The notes below the pieces were generated by a model. That model saw nothing but the letters and a program-made list of their open reading frames with translations. It was not told the DNA's origin and made no database searches. A DNA stretch of 64,000 nucleotides. Source: Cordia subcordata. Taxonomy: Eukaryota > Streptophyta > Magnoliopsida > Boraginales > Cordiaceae. The position numbers and the translations under genes were made by a program. Shown piece after piece: positions 1-12,491 of this stretch. The first letter of the stretch is position 1. The number at the start of each line of letters is the position of its first letter. The DNA lies in contig JAPTOF010000017.1 in assembly GCA_028554755.1 (NCBI GenBank), forward strand, positions 930,001-994,000. Direction: 5' to 3'.

Positions 1-3000
1 ACTTTATTGAAGGGAGAGAATGATTTCTTAAGAATATGTTTATCATGAATCCTCTTCATCCTATCTTTACAAAGTTTGCATTCTTATACTCCTCAAACCT
101 AAGCTCTTCCAACTCCACCAGATCAAGCTTCCTTTTCTCACCCACTTTTGCCAAATCAAAGTTTAGGGCCTTGATTACTCAATAAGCCCTATGCTCAAGT
201 GCTACTGGCCAGTGACAAGCTTCCCCATAAACCAATCTATATGAAGACATATCAATAGAAGTCTTAAAAGTGGTACCCACAAAGCATCATTCAACCCAAT
301 AGACCAATCTCTCATATGGGCCAAACTATTTCTAAAATGTGTTTGACCTCTCTATTGGACACCTCTACTTGTCTACTAGTTTGTGGGTGATAAGGAGTAG
401 CAACCTTACAGGTAACCGAATATCTCTTCAACAGGGCCTCAAATGTCCTATGGCCATCACTAATCAAGACCCTAGGGACTCCAAATCTAAAGAAAATGTT
501 CTCCTTAATGAACTTCACCACTACCGTATGGTTATTAGTGCGTGTGGGAATAGACTTAACCTATTTGGACGTATAATCTATAATGACTAATATACTAATA
601 CCCAAAGGAAGGTGGAATGGACCCTTGATATTTATACCTCAAACATCAAATAGCTCACATGGAAGAATAGGGGGTAAAGGCATCATGTTTCTCCTAGAGA
701 TGGACCTGGATTGTTGACATTTAACACACTTTTCACAATACTCTTGGGCATCCTTAAAGAGAGTAGGCCGAAAGAATCCAAATTGCAAGACCTTCGCGGT
801 GGTCTTCTTTCCACTAAAAAAATGACCACCACACCCCTCATCATGGCACATACTCAACATGCTCTCGAACTCGTCCTCAGGCACACACCGATGAATCACT
901 TGATCCGCACACACTTTAAAAAGATAGGGATCCTCTTAAAAGAAATGCCTCACTTATGTTAAGAACCTATCTCTCTCTCTGTTCTCCCAATATGAGGGAA
1001 TGCACCCTGTGACAAGATAATTGACAATTTGAGCAAACCATGGCGTATGATGAGAGATGGAAAATAATTGCTCATTGGGAAAAGAATTACAAAATAAGGA
1101 TGGATCACTAGAAGACTCACTAATAAGGTGGGAAAGGTGATACACAACTAAGTTTTCACTACCTTTCTTATCCCGAATTTCAATGTCAAACTCTTAAAGA
1201 AGGAGCAACCACCTAATCAAGCGGGGCTTAGATTCTTTCTTAGTTAACAAATACCTTAATGTCACACGATTTGTGTAGACAATCACTTTGGACTCTAGGA
1301 TGTACAACCTAAACTTGTCAAGGTAGAAGATAACTGAACCTCTTTTTCTGTGGTGGCAAAGTTCTTTTGGGCTTCATCAAGAGTCTTACTAGCATAATAC
1401 ACTACATGGGGAAACTTATCACTTCTTTGGCCTAAAACAGCTCTTATCGCATAAATGGATGTATCACACATAACCTCGAATAGGAGACTATAGTTAGGCA
1501 GCTGAATGATTGGGGAGGTAGACAATAAGGATTTAAGCCTACTGAAAGCTCTAATGCACTCATTATCAAACTCAAAGGAAACATCTTGTGCTAAGAGCCT
1601 AGACGAAGGATGCGCAATGTGGCTAAAATCCTTAATGAACCTGTAGTAGAATATTGTATGCCCTAGAAAAGAGCTAACATCCTTAACACACTTAGGGACA
1701 GGCAACTTCTCAATCAATTTTACCTTAGTCAGGTCAACATGAATACTACTATATGAGACTACATGACCCTAAACTATTCCCAGTTGCACCATGAAGTGGG
1801 ACTTCTCCTAACTCAACACTAAGTTCTTCTTTACACAAAAGTTTAAGACTAAAGAGAGGTGACTCAAGCACTCATCAAAACTATCACCAAAGACTGAGAA
1901 GTCATCTATGAAGATCTCTAAATGCTTCTCTGTCATGTCACAAAAAATGGCTATCATACACCTCTAAAAAACCACTAGGACATTATATAGACTAAAAGGC
2001 ATCCTCCTATAGGCAAAAGTGCCATAAGGAGAAGTAAAGGTGATCTTCTCCTGGTCCTCAGAAAACACAGGAATATAATTATACCCGGAATAGCCATCTA
2101 GAAAACAATAGTAGCTATGCCCAGCTACTCTATCTAAGATCTGGTCTAGAAAAGGCAATGGGAAATAATCCTTCCTAGTTTTGGATTTGAACTTCTTATA
2201 GTTAGTACAAACTCTCCAACTTGTAGGAGTGCATGTAGGGATAAGCTCTCCTCTCTCGTTCTTTACAACTGTGATCCTGAATTTCTTAGGGTCTACTTGG
2301 ACTGGGTTAGCACACTCATTATCATAGATCAAATAATAATGCTTGCATCTAAAAGCTTAATGATCTCTTTTTTAACTACTATGCTATTGTATAGGTTTAA
2401 CCTCCTTTGCATTTTCCTAGAAAGAACAGCTCCATCTTTAAGGTGAATATGATACATACAAACCAAAGGGTCAATACCTCTCAAATCATTAATTTTTCAC
2501 CCTATAGGCTTCCTATGTTTCTTAAGAACCTCTAGGAGACGCTCCTTATGCTCACTAGAAAGATCAAAAGCTATGATAACCGAAAATGTCTCACTAGGGC
2601 CTAGGAAAGCTTACTTTAAATTCTCGGGGAAGGGGCTTAAGCTCTAAAGATAGGTTAGGCTCAACCAAGTAGAACTCAACCTCAATATCATCAACGGGGA
2701 TATTACTAGAATCAATAGTAGAAGGAATAATCTCAAGTGACTTATCAATAAAAAATCCTCAACTAAGGAGGTAGAAGCTATACATTTCTACTTTAAGGTC
2801 TTCAAATTAAAGCTAGACAACAAATGTTCAAATTTCCTTAAATCTTCTCCATTAATCATGGTCCTCTTTACAAAGTCCTTAATGCAAGAATCAATCATAT
2901 CAACTCTAAAGCATTCTTGCTCATCCTTCTCTACTCCTACACTAGCCCTATTCACTATTTCAGTGACCTTCATAATGGACTTCAAATTCCTAAATTTCAT

Positions 3001-5483
3001 CTGTAATAACCCCGACTTACAATGGATTATAGCATCCACGATAGCAAGGAAAGGGTGACCTAAAAGGAAAAGTGTAGAATGTCTAGAATTATGACCCGAA
3101 TCCATATCTAATACTATGAAGTCAATCGGGTACACAAACTCACCTACCTAGACCATAACATCCTCTACTACACCCTTAGGTCTACGCTCAGACCTATCAA
3201 CTAGCTAAAGAGTAACATGTGTAAGGGGTAACTTACCTAGACCTAACTACTGATAAATGGAGTAGGGAATGAGATTCATATTAGACCCTAAATCTAGCAA
3301 GGCGTGATCAATTTGGGTCTCACGGATCTTATAAGGAATGGTGAAAGCTCCGGGGTCACTCAACTTGGACGAGATGCCCAAAATACAAATACGACTCACC
3401 TTCTCTGTAAGCCTCACCTTCTTAGAAATGTTCTACGATCTATGCTTCCTTGTACAAAGGTCTTTGAAGAATTTAGATAGGAGGAAATAGAAAAGATCAC
3501 ATCTATCAACGAAAGATTGACCTTAAGGTCCTTAAAGTGCTCTAAGATCTTGAAAAACCTAGAATCTTCACTAGGTGTGGGCCTTTGTAAAGTAGATGGG
3601 AAGGGAACTCTAGGTGCAATACCTCTAGACACATGGGTATTATCAATGGGCTCGTTTCCTTCCTAATATAGGGGGGAAGTACTACTCCCTCCATGGTCTT
3701 GAACGGGGCTCAACTCTCTCAGCAGGACCTCTCTCTACAAGTCTACAATTAGGCTCTTTAAACTTAGAAGGACCACTAAGTACAGGCATTGCCTGGCCAA
3801 CTCCTACTCTATTGTCCACTATCCTATTGCTTCTAAAAGTGGTAAGGCCTTAGCATGGGCCTTAGAGGGAGAAGTGGTGTTGATGAAGAATAGGACTGGA
3901 CTCTAGGGTTCATTTCTGGTTGGGAAGGCAACTTCCCAGGGTCTCTATTGCTCAATTGCATGACAAGTTACCCTAATTGTTCCTTAAACTTAGCCATCTG
4001 TTGCCTATAGCTAACCATCTCTTACCTATTATCTACTAACTCTTATTGCTGGCTAGCTAATGCTTGTTGCTAATTCTGAATAAACTGCATCAACTTTATC
4101 ACATCATTGCTAGGGGACTGGCCACTAGAAATAGTAGGGAGTGCCTGTGGCTGAAGAGTACTAGGAAGCCTAGATTGATAGACATTGTAGAACCCTAAGG
4201 GGTTAACAGGATAGGGTCACTACTGGAGTGGTGCCTAGGGCTAGGAAGAAGACTCATGTTGACCCTGTCTTCAAGAAAACTTAAGGTTATCCCTCCAACT
4301 CGGATTGTACGTGTTAGAGTAAAGATTGTACTCACGAGAATAACCTTACATGGTGTACACTTGCTCTTGCATAAACTTAGGAAACTAGGGTGCTAAAAGG
4401 CAAGATATGGTCTTGTGAGACAACTTAGAACACAACACATATACCTCAACTACTGAAAGGGCGGAGGAAGAACCTATGGAACTAGTCCTATGACCATGAG
4501 AGGAAAAAGACAAAGTAATGAATTGATCTAGCTTATTCGTCAGTGCCTCTACCTTAGCGGGCAAATTTAAAGAAATTCTAACCTCATGAATACCTTTTCT
4601 ATTCACTACTTAACTATCCACAGCCAAATTTTGGAAAGAGTTCTCAGCCAACAAGTTCATTTTCTCCCATACCTCACTTGCCTTTAAATTATAAAATCCA
4701 TCATCGGAGGCGGCATTGATCATCATCCTATTTTGATCATTTAAACCTCGAAAGAAATATTGGAGTAGGCCATGCTTATCATACCGTGGTGAGGACATTG
4801 TCTAAGAAGGCCATTGAATCTCTCCCAATCCTCATGAAAGGATTCTAAATCATGTTGGGAGGGCATCATAATGGATGCCTTAAGGCTAATCATCTTGGCC
4901 ATAGGGAAAAATTTTTGTTATAACCTAGATTGAAGCTTAACCAATGATGTGACACAACCACTAGGTAAAGAATGAAACCAAGACTTAGCCTTATCCTTAA
5001 GGATGAATGGGAATAACGTAAGATGAGTGACCTCTTGAGGCATATTGGGGACATAGAGTCTAGAACTCATTTCTACAAAATTCATAATGTGGTCCAAGGA
5101 ACTCTTACTACTCCTCCCATAGAAGGAAGGAAACATAGCCAACATGTTACGCTTAATTTCGAAACTTGCCTCCCCTAACTCCAAAATATTAATAACCAAA
5201 TTAGGCTCAAAGATATTGGAGAGAAAGAATTCCCTAAGTGTTGACTTATTGTCTATGAGTGGGTCCCATCTAAGGGGCTCTTCTCTAAAATGATCTTGGC
5301 TTGATGCCCATGGTGATCATGCGGTGGAATAGGATTTATAGGGGGAATGGAAGGGATAAGAGGATTATTTGGATCAACCATCTCCTTAAGAAGATCTCCT
5401 AAATTCCTAATGTGTCGTGCAATTCTATCGGGTTTGGGATTAAATAGAACTAAGGGATTCCTAAAGGATCTCCTACCAAGCAT
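1..5483 (-). pseudogene. gag-pol: gag-pol polyprotein of element A, degenerate
   Basis: It reads from ATG at 5483-5481 towards base 1. In order I see the gag N-terminus (5483-5253), the gag core with the DKAKSW...LPSG stretch (5199-4918) and the zinc-knuckle region (about 4440-4390), where the first cysteine has become tyrosine. The protease DLG motif is near 3290, followed by the conserved DFIVLDMDSG stretch. RT runs about 2430-1680, RNase H about 1560-1180, and the integrase zinc finger and core about 914-310. The RT box FMDD reads FIDD (1901-1912), a Met-to-Ile change from a single G-to-A. Many stops and frameshifts are present, so no functional product is expected. Several open pieces are 60-140 codons long. 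The integrase C-terminus runs off the left edge. Confidence 0.9.
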
Positions 5484-5766
5484 GTAACACTATCCTAGCA
5501 ACCCCTGAAACTTCAAAAATAAACTAAATCTACAGCAACAAAGCCGCAAACCTAAAAAGTCTACTAAAAACTAAAACAAAAGCTAAAGCAAAGTAAGAAA
5601 GTAGAACAAGCAAACTATGCTAAGCACAGAAAGTAAACACAAAAAGATCAAAGGAACTAAACATAAACCAAGATAAACAACTACTAAAGCAAGCTAACAA
5701 AATAAAGCACAACAAACAAAATGCAACTACTAAAACACACAAGCAAAGAACACAAACCACTGTGCC

Positions 5767-5784
5767 TCCCTGATAACAGTGCCA
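5767..5784 (-). other. Decayed primer binding site (tRNA-Asp type) of element A
   Basis: The segment aligns without gaps to the 18-base site that is perfect in element C (39304-39321) but differs at five positions. All five are transitions (C to T or G to A). Five bases (GAACA) separate it from the LTR edge at 5791, the same spacing as in B and C. This spacing fixes the LTR boundary. Confidence 0.8.
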
Positions 5785-5790
5785 AGAACA

Positions 5791-8700
5791 TGGTATGTCT
5801 TTAGTGGTGCAAGCTCTAATGACCTGCAAATGCAAAGATTGGTACAGTGTAGTGTGTGCGAGAACGGGTGCCGAATGATGTGTTCATTTTGTGTGTTTAT
5901 GTATTGCATGCATATACTTGTTTTGAGGTGTTTTGAGCTTCATTTAATGTATTAGTATATCATTTAGGTCATAATTCTGCATATTAGGGTTTACATGTTC
6001 ATAGTTGAAGTTAGGACCTAAATGCTACACTAATGTGTGTTTGTTGCTTGTTTAAGATATGATTTGGGAGATAATTGGAGATTAATTGAGGGTGCTTAGT
6101 GTGAAACAAAGCCAAGGGTGTTTTGGATGTAAAGGAATGAAGAATAGTGCATTTGGAAGTGGTCAGGCAAAGAAAGGAGAAATCGAGGCGAAACCGAGCG
6201 CAATGTGATCCAAATTCAGGAGCTTGCAGCCTAAGAAAGACATGGACAAATTTTGGACAAGTTTTAAGGTACAAAATATGGGTTGAGAGATCCCCCATGG
6301 TGATACAAAGCCATAGAAAAAAATAGTGCATGAATCGGAGCTAAAATGAGCAAGATATGAACATTTTACTATCAAGACCAGTTAGCTTCTACCTAGGCCG
6401 GATGACCTAGCCGGTCGACCTACGGCCTGATCAGAATCTGGGCCAATTTTGGCCAAATGACTTAGCCCTAGAGCCGGTCGACTGGTTGGGCCCCTATTGG
6501 ATGCATTGACAGCTCTATTTAAGCCATTTTTCAACCATTTTTGGAGAAGAACACCAACCTTTTCTCACTCCCACTCGCCAAAACTTAAAATCCACTTAAA
6601 ACCCACCTTAAACACTAAATCCCACATCAATTACATCTATAAACAAGCTTGGATTTGAAGATCAAACAAGGATTTGGAGGGTTTTATAGCAAGATTTGCA
6701 AAGAACAAGTAAGGATAATAAGGGAGCTCTATATTCTTCTCTTTATTCTTATCTATAAGATGTTAGATTAGCTATAGATTAGGGAAGATTGCTATTTTTG
6801 TAATGGATTAAGGACTTTAACACTTGTTTTAAGATATTGATGGTTGTATGTACATGCTTTGTTCTCATATTCTTATGGCTTGAAATTGAACATGTTAAGG
6901 TGTTTGATGAAATGCCTCTATGAGTTTGCATGTATAATTTGTGCTTAGATGCTAATAGTAGTGGCCTCACCTTAGCCTTAATTCATGCTAATGGCATGAG
7001 CCCTACTTGCAACTATATTTGTGTCGATTAATTGTAAACTTAATGCCTTTAATATAGTAGGTAATCACCTCTAGCATGAAACATGGCTAAAAGGGTACCA
7101 CTATCGCTTGCTTAACCTAAGGGACTTAATTTATAGTTTGAAACATAACTAAAAGGTTAGACCCCCTAGTAGGACATTAATCAACACCCAAGGGACTTAG
7201 AACTAGACCTAAAAGCCATAGATAGCTAGGACAAACCTATACTTCTAATTGGACCCAATTAGGGATAGGATTGCACTGATAGTTAGAGATGGTAAGTCTA
7301 GTAATCCAGGCCTGCAATTAGAGTAATCAAACCATCAATAACCTCAAAACAAAATTTAGAACCCAAATCCATTCCAAAGAAGTAAGCACCCCTAAGTTCT
7401 CCTAAACCCTTGTAGATCCTCACTTCTATAGCTTGTTCATACCACGATTCGCGTTAGTTAGATTTATTTTCCCTTAGTTTAGGTTTAAATTAGAGCTCTA
7501 ATCAATCCAAAAACCCTACAAAGAGTAGGTAGGAACATACGTAGCTAATGTAAGTTGCACATTTACATTAGAACCATATTGAGATAGCCTCCCCGGGGAC
7601 ACAACCTCGCACTCGCACATGCTATACTACCATGACCCGTGCGCTTACGAGTAACACTCTTAAAGGTTTACGATCACTGAACCACAGGGAAGCTATTTTA
7701 TGGAATGGATTCTATATGTGTGTGTCCTAGAAAGTGCCTAAAAGAAGACCTAAACTAACCATTTTAGGGGTTTTTGGATTTATGGGAGCTTTATTTAAAG
7801 GAAATAAAACTACATTATAGGAATAAAAGTAGGGAAACAAACTACCTAGAGGGAATTAACAAATGGAATCAGTTAGGGTGACTTTTACTTGCTAATGGGT
7901 GATTCTAGACTCAAATGCTATGGAATTACATGGGATGATTTAATTATCAATTGCTCTTAACTAGGTTGATTACTAGTGCCCTAATTTCTCCCTAGGACTC
8001 AATGCAGTCCGTCCCTAAGCGGCGTCTCTTAGAGCCACGGTGTGGTCCTTATGACCTAAGGCCTTAAAAGTGACTAAGTAGCTTCTTAGATGACCTTGAA
8101 TGGACCTACCTTAGTACCTAAACTATTGGCTTGGTATAAAGCCAATATCTAGTGTCATTAAGGTTGTTTAAACCTATTCAAAAACCTACTAGTTGGGTTT
8201 AAATCCAAAGGAGACTCGATCTAGGCTAGCCCTAAATTATTTGCCATCGTTTTAGGATCACTATAGCGGGATTTGACCTATTAGTCCATTCATACATGTT
8301 CTAAGCCAAGGTGTTTGTGAATAAAGGAACCTATTCAACTACCAAACATCGTCATGCTCAAATTACACCATTAGAGTAAGTATGAGCCAACATGTATGCA
8401 ATATTGAGGTCGTATTTACTACTAGGCATGTAAACATACACATAGACATGAATATAAGCATTACCCACTTCATAAAATCTACACATGAACACTTAGACAT
8501 GATTATAGAATGGATTAGAGGTGTTTAGTAGCAAATTGAATTTAATTTATACATATGCAACTCTCATAGGCATATTATCAAACACCTTGACATGTATTGA
8601 ACAATAGCAATTGAAACAAGAAAAACGTAGCATATGTATATATCAAGCCATCAAATCCCATAACATAAGAATATATAATCAACTTGCTACACAAGTTTAA

Positions 8701-9472
8701 TCACCCTCAACAAGTTTACTCAAACATAATATAAAATAGGATGAAAGAGAGAGTAAGAGACTCTTCTTCCATCCTGGCAACTCTTATACAAATTCCTTAA
8801 ACAAATGCCAATCTAAGTGTTTGAAACCTTCCAAATAAGTTTGAATCTCAGTGGGAAGTATGTGAGAGTGCATGTGTGAGGTGGGTGAAGGTAGGGTTTT
8901 CTGTGTGTGTGATGGTTGTGTAAAAAAGACTTCAAAGATATCCAAAATGGGCTGAAAAAAAATGCTTAAATAGTGTAGAATATGCGTCCAGCCAGGGGCC
9001 TTGGCTGGTCAATCGGCCTAGCACCTAGGTCAACCAGCCTAAGGGCCTTGCTCACTATTTTGGCTTGTCAACTAGGCTGGTTGACTGGCACTTGAAGGGG
9101 TTCAACTGTCCAGGTCAGAGACTTGGCAAATTTTTCTCGCATTGCGTCCGTTCTGCCCTCGTTGCTCTTTTCTTTGCCAGGTTGACTCCAAAAGCTCTTT
9201 TTATGCATCTCCCACATCCTAAACACCTTGGGCTTGACTCCAACATCAAATCACCATCAATTCAAGTCCTGAGCTTTGACCTAATTTTACCAAACAAAAG
9301 AAATAAGCATGCATTAGTGCAACATTTGTCTTTAAACTCAACTATGTATATTTTTATGTGCTTAAGCCTATCTCTAACATATGTACTATACTAATGCATC
9401 TCTTAAAGCTCAAAACACCTCTTAAACATAGATAAATGACAATGCAAACACACACAAAAACACACCACATCA
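5791..9472 (-). repeat. 5' LTR of element A, split by solo LTR F
   Basis: The two pieces are 5791-5875 and 7682-9472, about 1,876 bp without the insert. On the minus strand the LTR starts TGATGTGG at 9472 and ends in CA at 5791. It shares the long conserved stretches of the family, including the block around the TATTCAACTACCAAACA motif (about 8330-8355) and the CCTAGG hairpin block (about 8000-8060). A TATTTAAG-like promoter box read on the minus strand lies near 8965-8972. Upstream are decayed CTGGT-N2-ACTGG palindromes (about 9000-9090). Confidence 0.85.
5876..7676 (+). mobile_element. Solo LTR F (Athila type) inside the LTR of element A
   Basis: This is a 1,801-bp sequence with TG...CA ends and LTR-like content but no internal region. 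It is flanked by CCGAA (5871-5875) and CTGAA (7677-7681). These match at 4 of 5 bases, the mismatch being a CpG-type C/T. Removing it rejoins the host LTR across the motif that reads CGAACCACAGGG in G (near 24190). A TATTTAAG box is at 6516-6523, with CCGGT-CG-ACCGG-like palindromes upstream at 6411-6420 and 6474-6485. A solo LTR is the known product of recombination between the two LTRs of one element. Confidence 0.88.
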
Positions 9473-10926
9473 CTAAACTTTTCCAAAAACATACATGTCT
9501 CCAATATTTTCTGGCATATGAATTATTTTCAGCTATTTATTCTCTTAGCAATAGAACTCATTAGATAGACTAGGATTTTATCTTGAGGAGGTTAAATTCA
9601 AATAGAAGATCTTTAGGTGATAAGAATTTCAAATTAAAACCAACTTTTGATCTAATCTTCTAGAATTTAAATCCCAACAAATCTTCTAGATTAATTGGGG
9701 CCCACTCTTGCTTTCTTCTTTCCAAATTTGGACGCTTCTCTACAAGATGACTCGACAAAAATGAATATTCCAAGATAAGAAACTTGGAGTTCAAGATATT
9801 TGAATTATCTTGTAAAATATAGCAACTCCATCCTAATTTGGAAATCTTACTCCAAAGTCACGTCGCAAACACCTAGAAGCTTTAGGAAAGAGATTAAGAT
9901 ACATTCTAATCATCTACATTTCTTATTTCCAAGAATTCTAATGCAGTTAGAACTCTTATGAAAACACATATTTAGCAATCGACCAATATGGAAGTATTTA
10001 AGAAAAGACTTATCATGTTTAAAACAATATTTGGCTAGTAGATGGACCAAAAGACATAACTACCCTTAGCTCTCAAAATGACCAAAATACCCTTGCCTCC
10101 CCTTAGGCAGCATAATAACCATTTTGACCCTAGTCTATTTCACCACAAGACTAAAGCTGCACTCCAAGGATAATTACTAGATCCCAAAAGCTTGTCACAG
10201 CAATGAGTGACCTTTGTCTTTGATCTACTAAGCAAAATGGCCAAAACGCCCCTCTATGTATGCCCATAGTTGAGATTGGTCTTTTAATTATACCATCACT
10301 TCCTTAACTGCCTCTAAACCTTGGAATAGCTCGTCCAACATATCAATCATCTTCTGGTCACATTACTCTTGATCTCGGGAGTGACCCACAAGTTAAATGA
10401 CTAATATACCCTTGAAGGGTTATACCACTAGATCAAGATTTAAATGATTATACGAACAAATATAAGGGGACACATAGAATCTACTGTTGCATATACATGT
10501 CCCAACTGAATAAAACTCAACACCCAACGCACAGAGTTGCAAGGTCTCACTCATAGTGGATCAAAATGCTAAACCTTGACTCCATCAGTTCATCCACATA
10601 TGCTACGAGAAAACTAACTCATAGTGGTTCAGTCCAATACGTGACACACGCACTAGGAAGACAAGTCCAGAAAGACCTCCAATGACTTAGAAAGGCCAAC
10701 CTCACAAGGAGACTTGCTCACTATAACCTTATCTTGATAGAATGCCTACCACTATCATATAGTTATGGACTTATTTATGACACATTGGGCCTTTACTAAT
10801 GCACTACATAGTCATACACAAGAGATAATGTACGAAAATGGAATTCAATAATCATTATTAAAACAATTATAACAATATCTAGAAAAACATTATCCAAGTG
10901 GTCTTTAGGATGTACCAATCCCAACA
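9473..10926 (-). repeat. Old LTR remnant X1, probably Copia-type
   Basis: There is no coding potential. From about 10000 to 10926 it is clearly homologous to X2 (31980-32910), sharing for example the block around ACTAATATACCC and the block around ACATACATGTCC. Read on the minus strand it starts TGTTGGGATTGG at 10926, a typical LTR start. Element A (CTAAA at 9473) cuts its other end. The superfamily is inferred only from the related X2. Confidence 0.55.
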
Positions 10927-11318
10927 CTTCTTTCCTTGACCAATGAGGACCTTAAATTCAACTACCTTTACGAGCTACATTATGGCCCTTCTTGGCTCAA
11001 ACCCAGTTTGCTAACCAAAACACCCCTAGACTCCAAAGGCCCTCAAAGGGAAAGAGTTCACATTCTATTCAGCTATTTTGTAGGCTGGGATCTCTATTAC
11101 ATGCCATGCATTGAGCACCCTAATACTTGCAGTGCTGAACTTCATCAATCCCACTTTGTTGTGCCTTAACTTGGCTACACTTAGCACATCCCAGTTCTAC
11201 TTACCTTATCTGTTAATTAGGATTTCTTTAACAGGGCAGTTTTTAGCCGTGTTGATCAAGTCTATGAGGTTTCTTCAGTGCAATCAGCATTAAGCCATCA
11301 AGGTCCTCAAAGTTCTTG
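10927..11318. other. Short possibly low-copy stretch left of element B
   Basis: With 23204-23307 this is the pre-insertion target of B, about 500 bp when rejoined. It does not resemble the repeats elsewhere in the window. A pyrimidine-rich acceptor-like site (TTTCTTTAACAG, ending near 11237) is followed by a 27-codon open frame that ends in TGA at 11317-11319, right where B inserted. An open frame at 10936-11169 (77 codons) has no recognisable domain. It might be the last exon of a host gene, but I do not recognise any product. Confidence 0.3.
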
Positions 11319-11644
11319 AACTTTGATGTGTTGTGATTTTGTGTGTGTTTGCATTGTCATTTACTTATATTTTAGAGGTGTTGAGTGCTCATAATGATGT
11401 ATTAGTGTAGTGCTTTTGATAAGAATAGGCTTAAGCGTGAACAAATGTGCATATTGAGTTTAAGAGATAAATTGCTACACTAATTGCTTGTTTTCAATGA
11501 TTTAGGTGAACTTTGGGTTAAGATCAAGATTAGATGATGAGAGGTGATGAAGATGGGAAATGCACGGGCCTAAGAGAGAAGACCAAAGGCCGAAAAGATA
11601 AAGAATAGAGGAATAAAGTTAGCCGGACGACCAAGGAAGAAGAG

Positions 11645-11786
11645 CCGGTCGACCGGCCACTCCAGAGAGGTGCCAAAAACAGCCGGACGACCCCCCTTCC
11701 AGAGCCGGTCGACCGGCTAGGTCGACCGGCCAGTTCAGAGAGCATCATTAAAAAGCCGATTGAGCACTCCAGAGGCCGGTCGACCG
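11645..11786 (+). promoter_or_regulatory. U3 palindrome array of element B (5' LTR)
   Basis: Perfect CCGGTCGACCGG sites lie at 11645-11656 and 11705-11716, with near-copies at 11719-11729 and 11776-11786. CCGGACGACC half-sites lie between them. The array ends just before the TATA box. A role as an enhancer or repressor binding array is inferred from position and symmetry only. Confidence 0.5.
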
Positions 11787-11787
11787 T

Positions 11788-12442
11788 GCTGAGAACGTAT
11801 AAATAGGGCTCGATTCTGCAGAAAAAAAGGGAGAATTTTTGGAGAGATTAACACACACTTCACACCTAAAATTCTCACATACTTAACCCTAGATCCCACC
11901 CACTTCACACACACTTTTCACACATTTCTCACTAAGAACCAAGCTTGATTTGGAGGGTTCAAACATTTTGGAATCAAGTTTACTTAAAAGCTTTGTACAA
12001 GATTAGCTAGGATGAAAGGGAAGCTTCATTATCTCTCTTTCATTCTATTTCCTATTATGATTGAGTAGACTTGTGTAGGGTGATTTAACTTATGTAATGG
12101 GTTAATTATATACTTTTATGATATGGGATATGATGGCTGAATATATATACATGTTTCGAATTGTCTTATTTAAATGGGTATTTTCTCATTCATGTCTAAG
12201 TGTTTGATAAAATGCCTAGATGAATAACATGTGTATAAATTGAAGTTTGTTTGTTACTAAACACATCTAATCCATGTTATAATCATGTCTATGTGTTTAT
12301 ATGTGGATGCTATGAAGTGGGTAATGCTTTTATTCATGTCTATATGTATATTTGCATGCCTAGTAACGAGCATAACTTCAATATCGCTTACGTGTTGGTT
12401 GTTAATTATTTCTAATGGTGCGAACTGAACATGACGATGTTT
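11788..12442 (+). repeat. LTR promoter-region duplicate, copy 1
   Basis: These 655 bp, starting GCTGAGAACG, recur at 12492-13146 with a constant offset of 704. Everywhere I compared them the two copies are identical, including bases that differ from the 3' LTR (for instance the base just before TATAAATA). The duplication is therefore later than the integration of B. Confidence 0.92.
11798..11806 (+). promoter_or_regulatory. LTR TATA box, copy 1 (element B 5' LTR)
   Basis: TATAAATAG lies about 12 bp downstream of the last CCGGT-CG-ACCG palindrome. It stands where the LTR promoter is expected, at the U3/R border. The same box is seen in the 3' LTR and in the 5' LTR of C. Confidence 0.75.
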
Positions 12443-12491
12443 AGAATGAACCTAGGGCCTCAAGAGTGACTAAACGGCTGACCGGCAATTT

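Larger units (their letters stand above)
1..9472 (-). mobile_element. Athila-type Ty3/gypsy element A, partial
   Basis: This is a minus-strand LTR retrotransposon. Its 5' LTR ends at 9472 (TGATGTGG read on the minus strand), with the decayed primer site at 5767-5784 and gag-pol running left to base 1, where the window cuts it inside the integrase C-terminus. The 3' LTR is off the left edge, so the target duplication cannot be checked; the outer 5 bp on the right are CTAAA (9473-9477). Solo LTR F sits inside the 5' LTR. The frame is broken many times, so A looks older than B and C. Confidence 0.9.

Noticed and set aside
9065..9394. A 109-codon ORF inside the 5' LTR of A.
   Set aside because: It is antisense to the LTR and not kept in the other LTRs.
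11645..11786. Regularly spaced palindromes considered as a CRISPR-like array.
   Set aside because: This is a plant LTR; units are few, spacing is irregular and the intervening sequence is itself repeated.
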